From CAYLLN01 sp036496265 (lineage in GTDB: Bacteria > Planctomycetota > Planctomycetia > Pirellulales > Pirellulaceae), in contig DASXLL010000002.1 of the NCBI GenBank assembly GCA_036496265.1, positions 1-42,413 on the forward strand: a stretch of 42,413 bases of DNA, written 5' to 3'. Of the stretch, positions 32,891-41,135 are shown one piece after another. A program made the translations under genes and the position numbers. The notes below the pieces were generated by a model. That model had not been told where the DNA came from. It ran no database searches and saw only the letters and a program-made list of their open reading frames with translations. Positions within the stretch are counted from its first letter, which is position 1. Each line of letters begins with the position of its first letter.

Positions 32891-33754
32891 CTACGCCGCT
32901 TCCAGCCGCCGCTCCTCGCCCTCGTCCGCATCACGCGCCGGATCGACGAGCTTCAGCGTGGCTTTCCGCGAGATTCGGCGTTCCTGCACGAAGCCGCGCT
33001 TGCCGGCTTTGAAGAACTCGTAAAACAAGGCTGCAGGGCCGTCTTTGAACTCAGTCTTGAGTATCTCCAGCACCTCGCTCCAGCGGCGACCTTCACGATA
33101 GATGATTCGATAGGCCGTCTTGAGCTGCAAGATCTGCTCCGGCGAGTAACCGTTCCGCCGCAGCCCGACCTTATTGAGGCCCGTTACTTCAGAGCTGCCC
33201 GCGCCTTCGATCATGATGAACGGCGGCACGTCCTGTGTGATCTTGGCAATTCCGCCAATCATCGCCAGGCGTCCGATGTGGCAAAACTGGTGCACAGCCG
33301 ATGCCCCGCCCAGATACGCCCGATCATCGATCTGAACGTGGCCACCCAAGAGCACGTGATTCACGAAAATGCAGTGATTGCCCACCAAGCAATCGTGGGC
33401 CACGTGCGACCCGACCATGAACATATTGTGATCGCCGATGGTCGTCGCCGCGTCGTTGTTCCAGCCGCGGTGGATTGTCACGTTCTCGCGAATCCGATTG
33501 TGGCTGCCGATCGTCAGCGTCCCGCCCGGATCGTGTACGTGAACATGCTGGGCCGCTCCGCCGATCACGGCACTTTCGCCGACTTCATTATTCGTGCCGA
33601 GCGTGGTCCGACTTTTAATGACCGCTCGCGCCTCGAGGCGACAACCGTCGCCGACGATAGCGCCGGCCTCAACGATGCACCAGGGTCCGACGACGACATC
33701 CCGTCCGAGCTCCGCCCGCGGATCAACCAGAGCGGTGGCATGAATTTCGGCCAC
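32891..33754 (-). CDS. lpxA: UDP-N-acetylglucosamine acyltransferase
   Basis: A 287-residue LpxA, the first enzyme of lipid A synthesis, which moves an acyl chain from ACP to UDP-GlcNAc. The left-handed beta-helix shows hexapeptide repeats from residue 8 on. The catalytic His lies in GSHVAHDCLVGNH, preceded by RENVTIHRGW. The C-terminal helical domain starts at GLNKVGLRRNGYS as in the family. GTG 33754 starts MAEIHATALVDP and has AAGGAAAGGA upstream; GTG 33775 is an alternative. The usual neighbours lpxC, fabZ and lpxB are absent, and the residues after IGG (AAQHVHVHDPGG) differ from the proteobacterial PQD motif. It implies that the organism makes a lipid-A-type outer membrane, which is inference. 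Confidence 0.9.
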   Translation of the reverse strand: MAEIHATALVDPRAELGRDVVVGPWCIVEAGAIVGDGCRLEARAVIKSRTTLGTNNEVGESAVIGGAAQHVHVHDPGGTLTIGSHNRIRENVTIHRGWNNDAATTIGDHNMFMVGSHVAHDCLVGNHCIFVNHVLLGGHVQIDDRAYLGGASAVHQFCHIGRLAMIGGIAKITQDVPPFIMIEGAGSSEVTGLNKVGLRRNGYSPEQILQLKTAYRIIYREGRRWSEVLEILKTEFKDGPAALFYEFFKAGKRGFVQERRISRKATLKLVDPARDADEGEERRLEAA

Positions 33755-33984
33755 AGGAATCCTTTCCTTCGCCACACGTGCTGGCGTCGAGCATTTCTCG
33801 CGCTGCCGCGCGAGTTGGCGAATTCGGCGAGTCCTTCGCCTGTGCCGCCTACGTCAGAATCGGCCACCCGGCGGCGGGGACTTTGACGCGGGCGGAGATT
33901 ATGTCGATTTTGCCAGCTTTGTCGAGTTCGGTTTCGGCGCTGGCATCGCATTCGCTAGCGACCAACTGCCAGCGAGAATTCTAT

Positions 33985-34413
33985 CTATTTCTGGGCGAAG
34001 TAATCGACCACCAGCACCTTTTCCAGCCGCGGTAGCAAAATCGCAACGAAGTCCTGGTGCGCTTGATGCGGCAAATAAGCATCGCGCGACTTGGCATCGT
34101 TGAAGCTGACCACGAAACAGTGCGTGAAGCCCTCGTTCAGTCCTTCCGGGCTGTTATTCGTGCCCCATTCAAACGCCGTGATCCCCTCGATTTTCTTTGG
34201 CAGTTGCTGAAACCCGGCTACGATCTCGTCGATCTGCTCTTTCGTCGCTTCCGGCTTGAATTTGAACAGCACAACATGCCGCAGCGCCCCACCCGGGGCC
34301 TGCTCCTGCGCCACGGCCGCCGATTGCCTTGTGAAAGCTGCCGCCGCCAGCAGCGAACCCATCAACATGAACCCACCCGCGACTCCAACTGTCTGCAAAA
34401 CCGATCGCAACAT
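33985..34413 (-). CDS. Exported Dabb (stress-responsive A/B barrel) protein
   Basis: A 142-residue protein with an N-terminal signal or anchor (VGVAGGFMLMGSLLAAAAF) and a single Dabb ferredoxin-like domain. The domain begins at LRHVVLFKFKPEATKEQIDE and includes ITAFEWGTNNSPEGLNEGFTHCF and YLPHQAHQDFV, all classic Dabb motifs. The biochemical role of such domains is poorly known. ATG 34413 has AGGAG 7 nt upstream. The 230-bp gap between this gene and lpxA shows no gene, so co-transcription is possible but not evident. Confidence 0.85.
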   Translation of the reverse strand: MLRSVLQTVGVAGGFMLMGSLLAAAAFTRQSAAVAQEQAPGGALRHVVLFKFKPEATKEQIDEIVAGFQQLPKKIEGITAFEWGTNNSPEGLNEGFTHCFVVSFNDAKSRDAYLPHQAHQDFVAILLPRLEKVLVVDYFAQK

Positions 34414-34521
34414 GAGCAACTCCTGATAAAGTGAAAGCCGTTTTGGAAGAGCGACGCTCCTTTTGGGAGGGCGAGGCTCCTGCCGACCTTCAAGGCACCC
34501 AACATACCACGCCGCCCCCCT

Positions 34522-34598
34522 TTTGAACTTTGAACTTTGAACTTTGAACTTTGAACTTTGAACTTTGAACTTTGAACTTTGAACTTTGAACTTTGAAC
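34522..34598. repeat. Heptanucleotide tandem repeat (TTTGAAC)11
   Basis: Eleven perfect copies of TTTGAAC, followed by two decayed units (CCTGAAC, CCTGACC). It lies in the gap between the divergent Dabb and PaiB-like genes and ends 24 bp before the PaiB-like ATG. Seven-base units change the promoter or leader spacing by 7 per slippage event. Confidence 0.95.
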
Positions 34599-34622
34599 CC
34601 TGAACCCTGACCTGCTTGAATC

Positions 34623-35237
34623 ATGTACGTTCCCGAGCACTTCGCCGAAAACGATCTCAACCAGCTTCACGACGCCATCGAGCGCTATTCCTTTGCCACG
34701 CTGATCTCTCAATCCAACGGCGAAATCGAAGCCAGCCATTTGCCGCTGCTTCTCGACCGCGGCGCCGGCCCCAGCGGCACTCTCCTCGGCCACATGGCCA
34801 AAGCCAATCTCCAGTGGCGCCGCGCCGCCGGCCAGCAAGTGCTCGTCATCTTCTCCGGACCACACGCCTACATTTCCCCGCAGTGGTATCAAGCGACCGA
34901 AGTTGTGCCGACTTGGAATTATGTCGCGATCCACACCTATGGCCGCCTGGAGCTCATTGAAGATGCGACGGCTGCCAAAGAACTTCTCGACAAAATGGTC
35001 GCGATCTTCGAATCAGGCCAGCCGCGGCCCTGGCAAATAAATGAACCCGCCGAGTTCGTCGAGCGACTGCTTCGCCAGATCGTCGCCTTCCGCATTCCCA
35101 TCGACCGCCTCGAAGGCAAATGGAAGCTCAACCAAAACCGCCCCGCCGAGCAGCGCCAGCGCGTCATTGACGTTTTGTCGCTGCAGCCGGACGACGATTC
35201 ACGGGACATTGCCGCCTTAATGCGTGGTCGCGCGTAA
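34623..35237 (+). CDS. PaiB-like FMN-binding protein
   Basis: A 204-residue protein of the PaiB / FMN-binding split-barrel family, annotated as a negative transcriptional regulator in Bacillus; the biochemical role is mostly unknown. Family motifs: MYVPEHFAE at the start, ASHLPLLLD, HMAKANLQWR, FSGPHAYISPQWY, VPTWNYVAIHTYG and the C-terminal IDRLEGKWKLNQN. It looks full length. Its start lies directly behind the heptanucleotide repeat, so expression could vary with repeat number. Confidence 0.92.
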   Translation: MYVPEHFAENDLNQLHDAIERYSFATLISQSNGEIEASHLPLLLDRGAGPSGTLLGHMAKANLQWRRAAGQQVLVIFSGPHAYISPQWYQATEVVPTWNYVAIHTYGRLELIEDATAAKELLDKMVAIFESGQPRPWQINEPAEFVERLLRQIVAFRIPIDRLEGKWKLNQNRPAEQRQRVIDVLSLQPDDDSRDIAALMRGRA

Positions 35238-35240
35238 AAC

Positions 35241-36101
35241 CTAAGTCGCACCCGGCCGCGTTCTATTCCGTCCCTCGCGCTTCGCCTGCCGCAGAGCCAC
35301 ATCGGCCTGCCGCATCGCTTCATTCACGCTCGACTTTGTCGGCGATTCCGCCACCACCGCCCAACCAGCGCTCAACTTGAGCGGCAATCGTCCAGACGCC
35401 TCGTCGCCTTCTTCCGCGGTTTGAATTCGAATCAAATCGACGACCGACGCTGCCTTCGCGCTATCAACTCCTTCCAGCAGCACCGCAAACTCGTCGCCGC
35501 CCAGCCGAGCCAAATACCCTGCCCGCCGCAGTGTGCCAGTCAGCCGATCCGCCACGCGCCGCAACGCCGTATCCCCCTCCAGGTGCCCCAGGCGGTCGTT
35601 CACTTCGTGAAATAGATCGACGTCCAACAACGCGAGGCACCACGGACCGCGCGCACTCGCGTTTGCCAGCCGCTCAGCAATTTGCTGGTCCCAAGCGCGA
35701 CGATTCGGCAAGCCGGTGAGCGGATCAGACAACGCCAAATGCGTCAGCACCCGCTCCTGTCGCCGGCTGGCTTCTCGCTGCCGCCTGAGCCGCACAATTT
35801 CGGCCAGCAGCAGGCACACCAATCGCAATTCTCGCGACGAATGGTCCGCCGGCAGCGAAACATCGGCCGGCAAGCCTACGCCGACCGCCACCATGCCCAC
35901 TTGCCCTCGCGTCAGCCGGTCGTCATCGAGCGCCACGTTCGCCTCCGACAGCGGCTGATCGATCACGAGCACGTCGATGTCTTCGGCCATCTCGCCGTTG
36001 CCTTCGACAATCTGGCAGCGGGCTGTTTGCAGTGCTTCGCTCCACGCCTGATGGCGCTCGCGGCTGCGCGTAGCGAGTAGTATTCGCACCGGACGGCTCA
36101 T
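35241..36101 (-). CDS. GGDEF diguanylate cyclase
   Basis: A 286-residue cytoplasmic protein. The N-terminal 110 residues resemble a decayed receiver domain (PVRILLATRSRERHQAW, DIDVLVIDQPLSEA). A coiled linker (VRLRRQREASRRQERV) leads into a GGDEF domain with DPLTGLPNRRAWDQQI, LLDVDLFHEVNDRLGH and the active site RLGGDEFAVLLEG. All active-site residues are kept, so it should make cyclic di-GMP. The RxxD inhibitory site five residues before GGDEF is not present. ATG 36101 is chosen because a perfect TATAAT lies just before it; a longer open frame to 36248 looks like leader sequence. Confidence 0.88.
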   Translation of the reverse strand: MSRPVRILLATRSRERHQAWSEALQTARCQIVEGNGEMAEDIDVLVIDQPLSEANVALDDDRLTRGQVGMVAVGVGLPADVSLPADHSSRELRLVCLLLAEIVRLRRQREASRRQERVLTHLALSDPLTGLPNRRAWDQQIAERLANASARGPWCLALLDVDLFHEVNDRLGHLEGDTALRRVADRLTGTLRRAGYLARLGGDEFAVLLEGVDSAKAASVVDLIRIQTAEEGDEASGRLPLKLSAGWAVVAESPTKSSVNEAMRQADVALRQAKREGRNRTRPGAT

Positions 36102-36107
36102 AGCCCG

Positions 36108-36113
36108 ATTATA
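36108..36113 (-). promoter_or_regulatory. Perfect -10 box before the GGDEF gene
   Basis: TATAAT on the minus strand, 6 nt before the ATG at 36101, implying a leaderless or near-leaderless mRNA. The -35 region at 16–18 bp spacing is weak, so the promoter may need an activator. Confidence 0.4.
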
Positions 36114-36263
36114 ACTTGCCCGGCCGGTGCTGCACCGCGCATCCTTGCGACTAATGGATCGGCTGCATAGAATCACCCCAATTTTATGCACAGCACAATG
36201 AACGCGTGCCTTTGCAATCAATCGACGGTAAGCTGAAGTAAGCAGCAAAAACCCGGCGAGTCC

Positions 36264-37700
36264 ATGGCCCGCAGCATCATTAGCATCGACGACCTCACCA
36301 TCGACGAGATGGAGGCCATTTTTCAGCTAGCCGATCGCTTTCTCGATGAGATGGGCGATCCAGCGAAGCCTTACCGCCTGATGGGTCGCAACGACCTGGC
36401 CAGCAAATTCATCCTCGCCACGCTGTTTTTCGAAGCCAGCACTCGAACCCGCCTCTCCTTTGAATCGGCTATGCTCCGCCTGGGCGGCAGCACCATTTCG
36501 TCGGCAGACGGTGCCCAAACATCCGCCTCCAAAGGCGAAACCATCGCCGACACCGTCCGCGTCGTTTCCAGTTACGCCGATGCTCTTGTCATTCGCCATC
36601 CGCTCGAAGGCGCCGCCCGCGTCGCCGCCGACTACGCCGGCCTGCCTGTCATCAACGCCGGTGACGGCAGCCACGAGCACCCGACACAAACCCTCTGCGA
36701 CCTCTACACGCTCCGCGCCGCGCAAGCCGAAAAAGGCCGCTTGCGTTCCATTCATTCGATCAAAGACCTTAACGTCGTCATCTGGGGCGACCTGCTAAAC
36801 GGCCGCACCGTCCATTCGCTTGTCTATGCCCTCGCGCGACTCAAGGCCCGCATCATTCCCCGCGCCGCCCCCGGCTTCGAGCTGCCCGAGCATGTCGCGA
36901 GCCGCCTCGCCCGTGATTACCACTGCATGCCGATCACGAAAGACAATGTCCACGACGGCCTACCGCCCGATATCGATGTCGTCTATCTCACGCCCGACGA
37001 GCCGCATCAGCTGGCCCTCTTCGATATGAAGCAGCAGACGCAAGTCAAGGGACTCTCAACTGTCGATGCGCTCTACTCGACGCGGCTGCAGCTCGAACGG
37101 CTCGCCACAAGCTACGCCGGCCAATATCCGGCCGTCAATTCCGAGTTTTTAAAGCAAAAGCGCTACCGCGACGCCAACGTCATGCATCCTTTGCCGCGCG
37201 TCGATGAACTGAGCTACGACATCGACGAGGACAAACGCAGCATGTATTTCAAGCAGGCCGCGTACGGCGTTCCGGTTCGCATGGCCTTGATCGCCAGCCT
37301 GCTGGAGCTTGATCCGGCGCTAGCCACGCAGCCTTCGGCCAACGAAAGCCGCTACCCAGTCTATTCGCAGCCCACCGGCATCGAATGCAGCAACGAAAAA
37401 TGCGTTTCCCGCTCGTCGGCAGAGCGGCGGTATCTCATACCGCGGTTTTGGATCCTGCAGCAATCGCCGCCGATGCTCCGCTGTGCTTTTTGCGATGTCG
37501 AGCAAGCGCCGCACGCCGTCGGCAGCGTCTCCACGCACAAATTCACGACCGATTTGGCCGATTGGCAGGACACGGACGCCGCCGAGCGCATCTTCTTCAC
37601 CGACGAATCCCAAGCCGCTGCCGCCGGCTATTCGCCTCGCAAAGCCACTAAGCCAAAGAAGGCAGTTAGCAGCGACTCAATACCCCTACCCGCCCAATAG
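36264..37700 (+). CDS. pyrB: Aspartate carbamoyltransferase fused to a PyrI-type zinc domain
   Basis: A 478-residue enzyme of pyrimidine synthesis (carbamoyl phosphate plus aspartate gives carbamoyl aspartate). The catalytic chain occupies residues 1–350: FEASTRTRLSFESA for carbamoyl phosphate, HPTQTLCD (139–146) and MHPLPRVDEL (307–316). The extra 130 residues are unusual. They contain Cys375-x4-Cys380-x26-Cys407-x2-Cys410, matching the zinc knuckle of the E. coli regulatory chain PyrI (C-x4-C-x23-C-x2-C). The PyrI allosteric nucleotide-binding domain is missing. The fusion would tether a zinc domain that normally docks on PyrB. A hairpin begins at the base after the stop. Catalytic function is firm; the role of the tail is inference. 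Confidence 0.92.
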   Translation: MARSIISIDDLTIDEMEAIFQLADRFLDEMGDPAKPYRLMGRNDLASKFILATLFFEASTRTRLSFESAMLRLGGSTISSADGAQTSASKGETIADTVRVVSSYADALVIRHPLEGAARVAADYAGLPVINAGDGSHEHPTQTLCDLYTLRAAQAEKGRLRSIHSIKDLNVVIWGDLLNGRTVHSLVYALARLKARIIPRAAPGFELPEHVASRLARDYHCMPITKDNVHDGLPPDIDVVYLTPDEPHQLALFDMKQQTQVKGLSTVDALYSTRLQLERLATSYAGQYPAVNSEFLKQKRYRDANVMHPLPRVDELSYDIDEDKRSMYFKQAAYGVPVRMALIASLLELDPALATQPSANESRYPVYSQPTGIECSNEKCVSRSSAERRYLIPRFWILQQSPPMLRCAFCDVEQAPHAVGSVSTHKFTTDLADWQDTDAAERIFFTDESQAAAAGYSPRKATKPKKAVSSDSIPLPAQ

Positions 37701-37721
37701 CCGGGAGCAAACTGCTCCCGG
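37701..37721. terminator. Hairpin after pyrB
   Basis: CCGGGAGCA – AAC – TGCTCCCGG, a perfect 9-bp stem starting one base after the pyrB stop. The run after it (TGAACTGCGGTTTGCTT) is only partly T-rich, so terminator strength is uncertain. It could equally be another REP-type palindrome. Confidence 0.5.
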
Positions 37722-37751
37722 TGAACTGCGGTTTGCTTAAGCGACTTCTCT

Positions 37752-37801
37752 GGTTCCCAAGCTCCAGCTTGGGAACCCCCGCACCCGAAGCTCCGCTTCG
37801 G
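37752..37801. repeat. Two adjacent palindromes between pyrB and the protease gene
   Basis: A perfect 12-bp palindrome, GGTTCCCAAGCT-CC-AGCTTGGGAACC (37752–37777), and CCGAAGC-TCC-GCTTCGG (37785–37801). They fill the convergent gap and end one base before the protease stop codon begins. They may end transcription from both directions. Confidence 0.7.
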
Positions 37802-39949
37802 CTAATTCGGCACCACCGTCGTTCGCGCGTTGGCTACTTTCTCTTTCCCCAGCTCGCGCAGATAGTCGAGCGTAATGGCCAGCACTTCATTGCCATAGAA
37901 ATCGCGCTTAAAGACTTCCGTCGTTCCTTGCGCGTGCTCATCGAACGTCTTCTCTTCTTCTTTTTCGGCATCGAACTCCTCACGGCGGGCCGTGAACTTC
38001 TTCTCGTTCAGCGGCACTTCCTTTTTCGCTTTCTGCTCCTCATATCGCACGATGTTTTTCTTCAGCTTCGCGAAGTCGGATGACATGTCGATCCGCTGTG
38101 CCGATTGCTCCTTGATCTTGGCGACGGTCGTGGGATTCACGCCATAGGCCGAGTCGTAGCGCCGGAAATTCAACGCTGGTACTTTGTCGAACGCCACCGG
38201 ATAATCCAAATCGCTTTCGCTCACGTCATAGTGATCCGTCAACGACGGCAACACGATGTCGGACAATACTCCGCGTTGCTGCGTGCTATCGCCGCTCGGC
38301 CGATAAAACTGCTGCACCGTCAACTTCAGCGAACCGAGGTCCGGCGGGTTCTGAATCCGGAACAGTTGCGGCCCCAGATCCATCATCGTTTGCACGGTGC
38401 CTTTGCCGTGTGTCGAAGAATCACCCACAATCAGCCCGCGGTGATAATCCTGAATCGCACCGGCCAGAATCTCGCTGGCGCTCGCGCTGAACTTGCTAAT
38501 CATCACCACCAGCGGCCCCCGCCAGGCGATTCCCTTGTCCGTGTCGTCGTATTGCTGCACCCGGCCGTCCGGATCTTTCACTTGCAGCACCGGCCCTTGC
38601 TCAATGAACAAACCGGTCAGCGAAATCGCCTCCGTCAGGCTGCCGCCGCCGTTCTTCCGCAAATCCAAGACGAGTGCATCGACGCCCTTGCGATTGAAGT
38701 CGTCGATAATCCGCTTCACGTCGCGCGTGCAGCTCTTGAAATCCTCATTTCCCTCGCGGGCGCCCTTCATATCCATATAAAAGCTCGGCAAATTGATAAT
38801 GCCCAGCTTCACCGGCGAGCCATCCGCCTTGCGGCCGTCTTCGATGATCGTGCCGCTGGCTTCCTGGTCCTTGAGCTCGATCTGATCGCGAACGATCTTG
38901 ATCGTTTTCGGGTCACCGCCGGCCTCAGGCAGCACGACGAGCCGAACGGTGGTCCCCTTCTTGCCGCGGATTTTCTCCACGACATCGTTCAGCTTCATAT
39001 CGACGACATCGACAAAATCGCCGCTGTCGCCTTGACCGACGCTCACCACCCGATCGCCAGCCTTGAGTTGCCCGTTCTTATCAGCCGGGCCGCCGGGGAT
39101 CAGTTTATCGATCACCGTATAGCCGTCGCTGACCTTCAATTGGGCGCCAATGCCCTGAAGTTGCAGCCCAATAATGATTTCAAAATTCTTCGACGACACC
39201 GGCGCCATGTAGGTGCTATGAGGATCGAAGCTCGACGTCACCGACGTCAAAAACATCTCCAGCAGCTCATTGCTGTCCGTCTGATGCATCCGCTTCACAA
39301 TGCTCTGATACCGCCGCCGCAGCCGCTCGCGAATATCTTCCTTGTTCGATTTATCAGCCTTTAGCACGAGCACGTCATACTTGAGCTGCTTCTTCCATCG
39401 CTCACGGGCCTCTTCAGGCGTTGTCGCATAGGTCAGCTTATCCGGGTCGGCAACGAGCACTTCGTCGGTCGTGAAGTCAAATTCTCCCGCCAAAAGTTGG
39501 TTCACCGTCACCAGCCGTTCATCCACTCGCTTGAGCAACCGATTGAACACCGTGTAGGCAAAGCTCACATCGCCGGCATTGACCATGTCGTCCAGGTCAT
39601 TTCGCCGTAAGTGAAACTCATCCACATCCGACTGGTAAAAATACAGCTTCCGACCATCCAAACTCTTTAGAAACAAATCCAGCGCCCGCCGCGAAATCTC
39701 GTCATCAAGCGGATGCTTCGTCAGGTGATCGCGCCGCATATCGAGGGCCACCAGCCGCGTGACCTGCCGGTCCTGAGCGGCCGGAGCCGTCATTTCAGAA
39801 ACCAGCTTGGCCTCAACCGCAATGCTCGGCTTTGGTCCCAGCGGGACCAGGCCAATGCCCACGGCCCATAAACCGACCCCCACCAGGGCCAGCCAAACGA
39901 GGTTTCGAGAACGACAAGCCGACGCCAGAGAATTCCCTAAACGGCGCAT
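37802..39949 (-). CDS. prc: Carboxy-terminal processing protease (Prc/Tsp, S41)
   Basis: A 715-residue periplasmic protease with a signal or anchor segment (about 17–36, LVWLALVGVGLWAVGIGLVPLG). The N-terminal Prc domain reads LFLKSLDGRKLYFYQSDVDEF, and the PDZ domain includes LQGIGAQLKVSDGYTVIDKLIPGGPA. The catalytic core has LDLRKNGGGSLTEA, the nucleophile Ser490 in SKFSASASEILAG and the general base Lys516 in STHGKGTVQ. The C-terminal tail is the DUF3340-like helical part of the family. ATG 39949 has AAAGGGA upstream and is preferred over the longer open frame to 40090. In E. coli Prc trims periplasmic proteins and controls murein hydrolases; the role here is inferred from that. Confidence 0.94.
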   Translation of the reverse strand: MRRLGNSLASACRSRNLVWLALVGVGLWAVGIGLVPLGPKPSIAVEAKLVSEMTAPAAQDRQVTRLVALDMRRDHLTKHPLDDEISRRALDLFLKSLDGRKLYFYQSDVDEFHLRRNDLDDMVNAGDVSFAYTVFNRLLKRVDERLVTVNQLLAGEFDFTTDEVLVADPDKLTYATTPEEARERWKKQLKYDVLVLKADKSNKEDIRERLRRRYQSIVKRMHQTDSNELLEMFLTSVTSSFDPHSTYMAPVSSKNFEIIIGLQLQGIGAQLKVSDGYTVIDKLIPGGPADKNGQLKAGDRVVSVGQGDSGDFVDVVDMKLNDVVEKIRGKKGTTVRLVVLPEAGGDPKTIKIVRDQIELKDQEASGTIIEDGRKADGSPVKLGIINLPSFYMDMKGAREGNEDFKSCTRDVKRIIDDFNRKGVDALVLDLRKNGGGSLTEAISLTGLFIEQGPVLQVKDPDGRVQQYDDTDKGIAWRGPLVVMISKFSASASEILAGAIQDYHRGLIVGDSSTHGKGTVQTMMDLGPQLFRIQNPPDLGSLKLTVQQFYRPSGDSTQQRGVLSDIVLPSLTDHYDVSESDLDYPVAFDKVPALNFRRYDSAYGVNPTTVAKIKEQSAQRIDMSSDFAKLKKNIVRYEEQKAKKEVPLNEKKFTARREEFDAEKEEEKTFDEHAQGTTEVFKRDFYGNEVLAITLDYLRELGKEKVANARTTVVPN

Positions 39950-40107
39950 TCCATTCCCTTTGACAGTTGATGAGAGGGCTGCATTCGGCGCAAGTGCTGC
40001 CGCCGATTCGTCTTCGATCTTACTGCCGCGACGATCGCGGAGGCAAGCAATCTGGGCATATCGACCCGCACTTATTCGTCCGAGCGACACGCCCCTAGCG
40101 CGGAATT

Positions 40108-41004
40108 CTAGTCATCGTCAGGACTTGCGACAACACGAATCCCGGCCTCCCCGCAGCGATCGAGGATTACTTTTGCGAGCAATTCGCTTGCCAAGCCGGC
40201 CTTTCCAGCCGAATCGGCCAGCGGTTGAGTCACAATCCACTGAGTTTGCGGCTGCCGAGCAGCGATCTCCATGATTTGACCGCGAATCCTATCGACTAGT
40301 TCCCCCTCGAACAAAAAGTGCGGCTGCACAATTACTCGCTCGAAGCTCGCTGCCGTCAATTTGGCCAATTGCTCATCCAAATTTGGCCTCGTCTTGGCCA
40401 AAAACGCCACTTCAACCGGCATTTCTGGCCTCGCCGCTCGCCGCAGAGCCGCAAACTCCCGCATTTCCGCCGCCGCCCCCTCATCGCTGCTCCCCCGCGC
40501 CACAAGCAGCAAACAAGTAGGGTGGGCTGTGCCCACCACCTCCGTAGGGCAAGCTGCCAGCCTGCCGCTCTCTTTCCCAGAATCCCGCATGGGAACGCCA
40601 CACCCCGAGGCTCCGCCTCGTTTCGCCTCTTCCATTCGCACGCGCGACAACTCCACAACGGCTGGATGACACCCCAAGTGCTCCACCTGCACCTGCCTCA
40701 CATCGCTTCGCCCCCGCGCCACCAATGCCGCCACCACCTGCCCCGGAATGTCCCGCTTCACATGTCCCGCCGCAAACAAGATTACGGGCACCGTTACAAT
40801 TTCGCCAACTCCACGCTCCAGCAACCGCTCCACGCCGGTTTGAATATTCGGATGCGCCAACTCCAAAAACGCCGCCTCGACCGGTAATGGCTTAAACCGC
40901 CTTTTCAGACCCTCCGCCAGCTCCAAAAACTGCTGCACCCCCCCCTCGTCGCGCGTACCGTGACCTCCCAGCAACAGGCCAACACTTTTCAATTCGTTTG
41001 ACAT
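40108..41004 (-). CDS. Two-domain CbiX / sirohydrochlorin chelatase-like protein
   Basis: A 298-residue protein with two CbiX-type chelatase domains. Domain 1 has LLLGGHGTRDEGG (His15) and FAAGHVKRDIPGQV; domain 2 has LLLVARGSSDEGAAAEM, where the metal-binding His is Arg, and PHFLFEGELVDRIRGQI. So it could insert cobalt, nickel or iron into sirohydrochlorin using mostly one active site. Between the domains, residues about 125–162 (KRGGASGCGVPMRDSGKES... to ...TEVVGTAHPT) are translated from three stacked spacer repeats (40515–40625). No other cobalamin or siroheme genes are adjacent, so the metal is unknown. Confidence 0.85.
   Translation of the reverse strand: MSNELKSVGLLLGGHGTRDEGGVQQFLELAEGLKRRFKPLPVEAAFLELAHPNIQTGVERLLERGVGEIVTVPVILFAAGHVKRDIPGQVVAALVARGRSDVRQVQVEHLGCHPAVVELSRVRMEEAKRGGASGCGVPMRDSGKESGRLAACPTEVVGTAHPTCLLLVARGSSDEGAAAEMREFAALRRAARPEMPVEVAFLAKTRPNLDEQLAKLTAASFERVIVQPHFLFEGELVDRIRGQIMEIAARQPQTQWIVTQPLADSAGKAGLASELLAKVILDRCGEAGIRVVASPDDD
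40517..40537. repeat. GTGGGC-type palindromic repeat, copy 2
   Basis: GTAGGGTGGGC-TGT-GCCCACC, matching the reverse complement of the 17743 element in 20 of 21 bases. Translated within the CbiX-like gene. Confidence 0.75.
40548..40620. repeat. Stacked palindromic repeats inside the CbiX-like gene
   Basis: GGCAAGCTGCCAGCCTGCC (40548–40566) is related to the element at 41749. It is followed by a TTCCCAGAATCCCGCATGGGAA phrase split around 40575–40595 and by CGAGGC-TCC-GCCTCG (40606–40620). All are read in frame as an interdomain linker. Confidence 0.65.
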
Positions 41005-41066
41005 CAGTGCAAACTACATCCTTGCTGTTCTTCCTAGGGTTGGTGACACTAAATGATCGCTCCATA

Positions 41067-41093
41067 CATCCGTGTCATCCGTGCCATCCGCGG
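41067..41093. repeat. Three-unit CATCCGTGT repeat
   Basis: Three 9-bp units, CATCCGTGT, CATCCGTGC and CATCCGCGG, in the divergent gap between the CbiX-like and DUF1549 genes, followed by a T-run (41098–41104). Recalled as a common spacer phrase; it may overlap promoters for either gene. Confidence 0.6.
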
Positions 41094-41135
41094 TTAATTT
41101 TTTTACATCCTTTTTTTGGGCCCGCCGCAATCAAA

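Noticed and set aside
32849..33886. 345-residue open frame antisense to lpxA
   Set aside because: Covers lpxA fully, and its His/Arg pattern mirrors the hexapeptide repeats.
34522..34598. Possible CRISPR array
   Set aside because: Units are 7 bp and directly adjacent, without spacers; no cas genes.
34362..34934. Minus-strand frame through the heptanucleotide repeat (KFKVQSS repeats)
   Set aside because: It is only a translation of the repeat and the antisense of the PaiB-like gene.
38105..39364. 419-residue open frame antisense to the Prc-type protease
   Set aside because: Composition typical of an antisense shadow; no recognisable domain or ribosome binding site.
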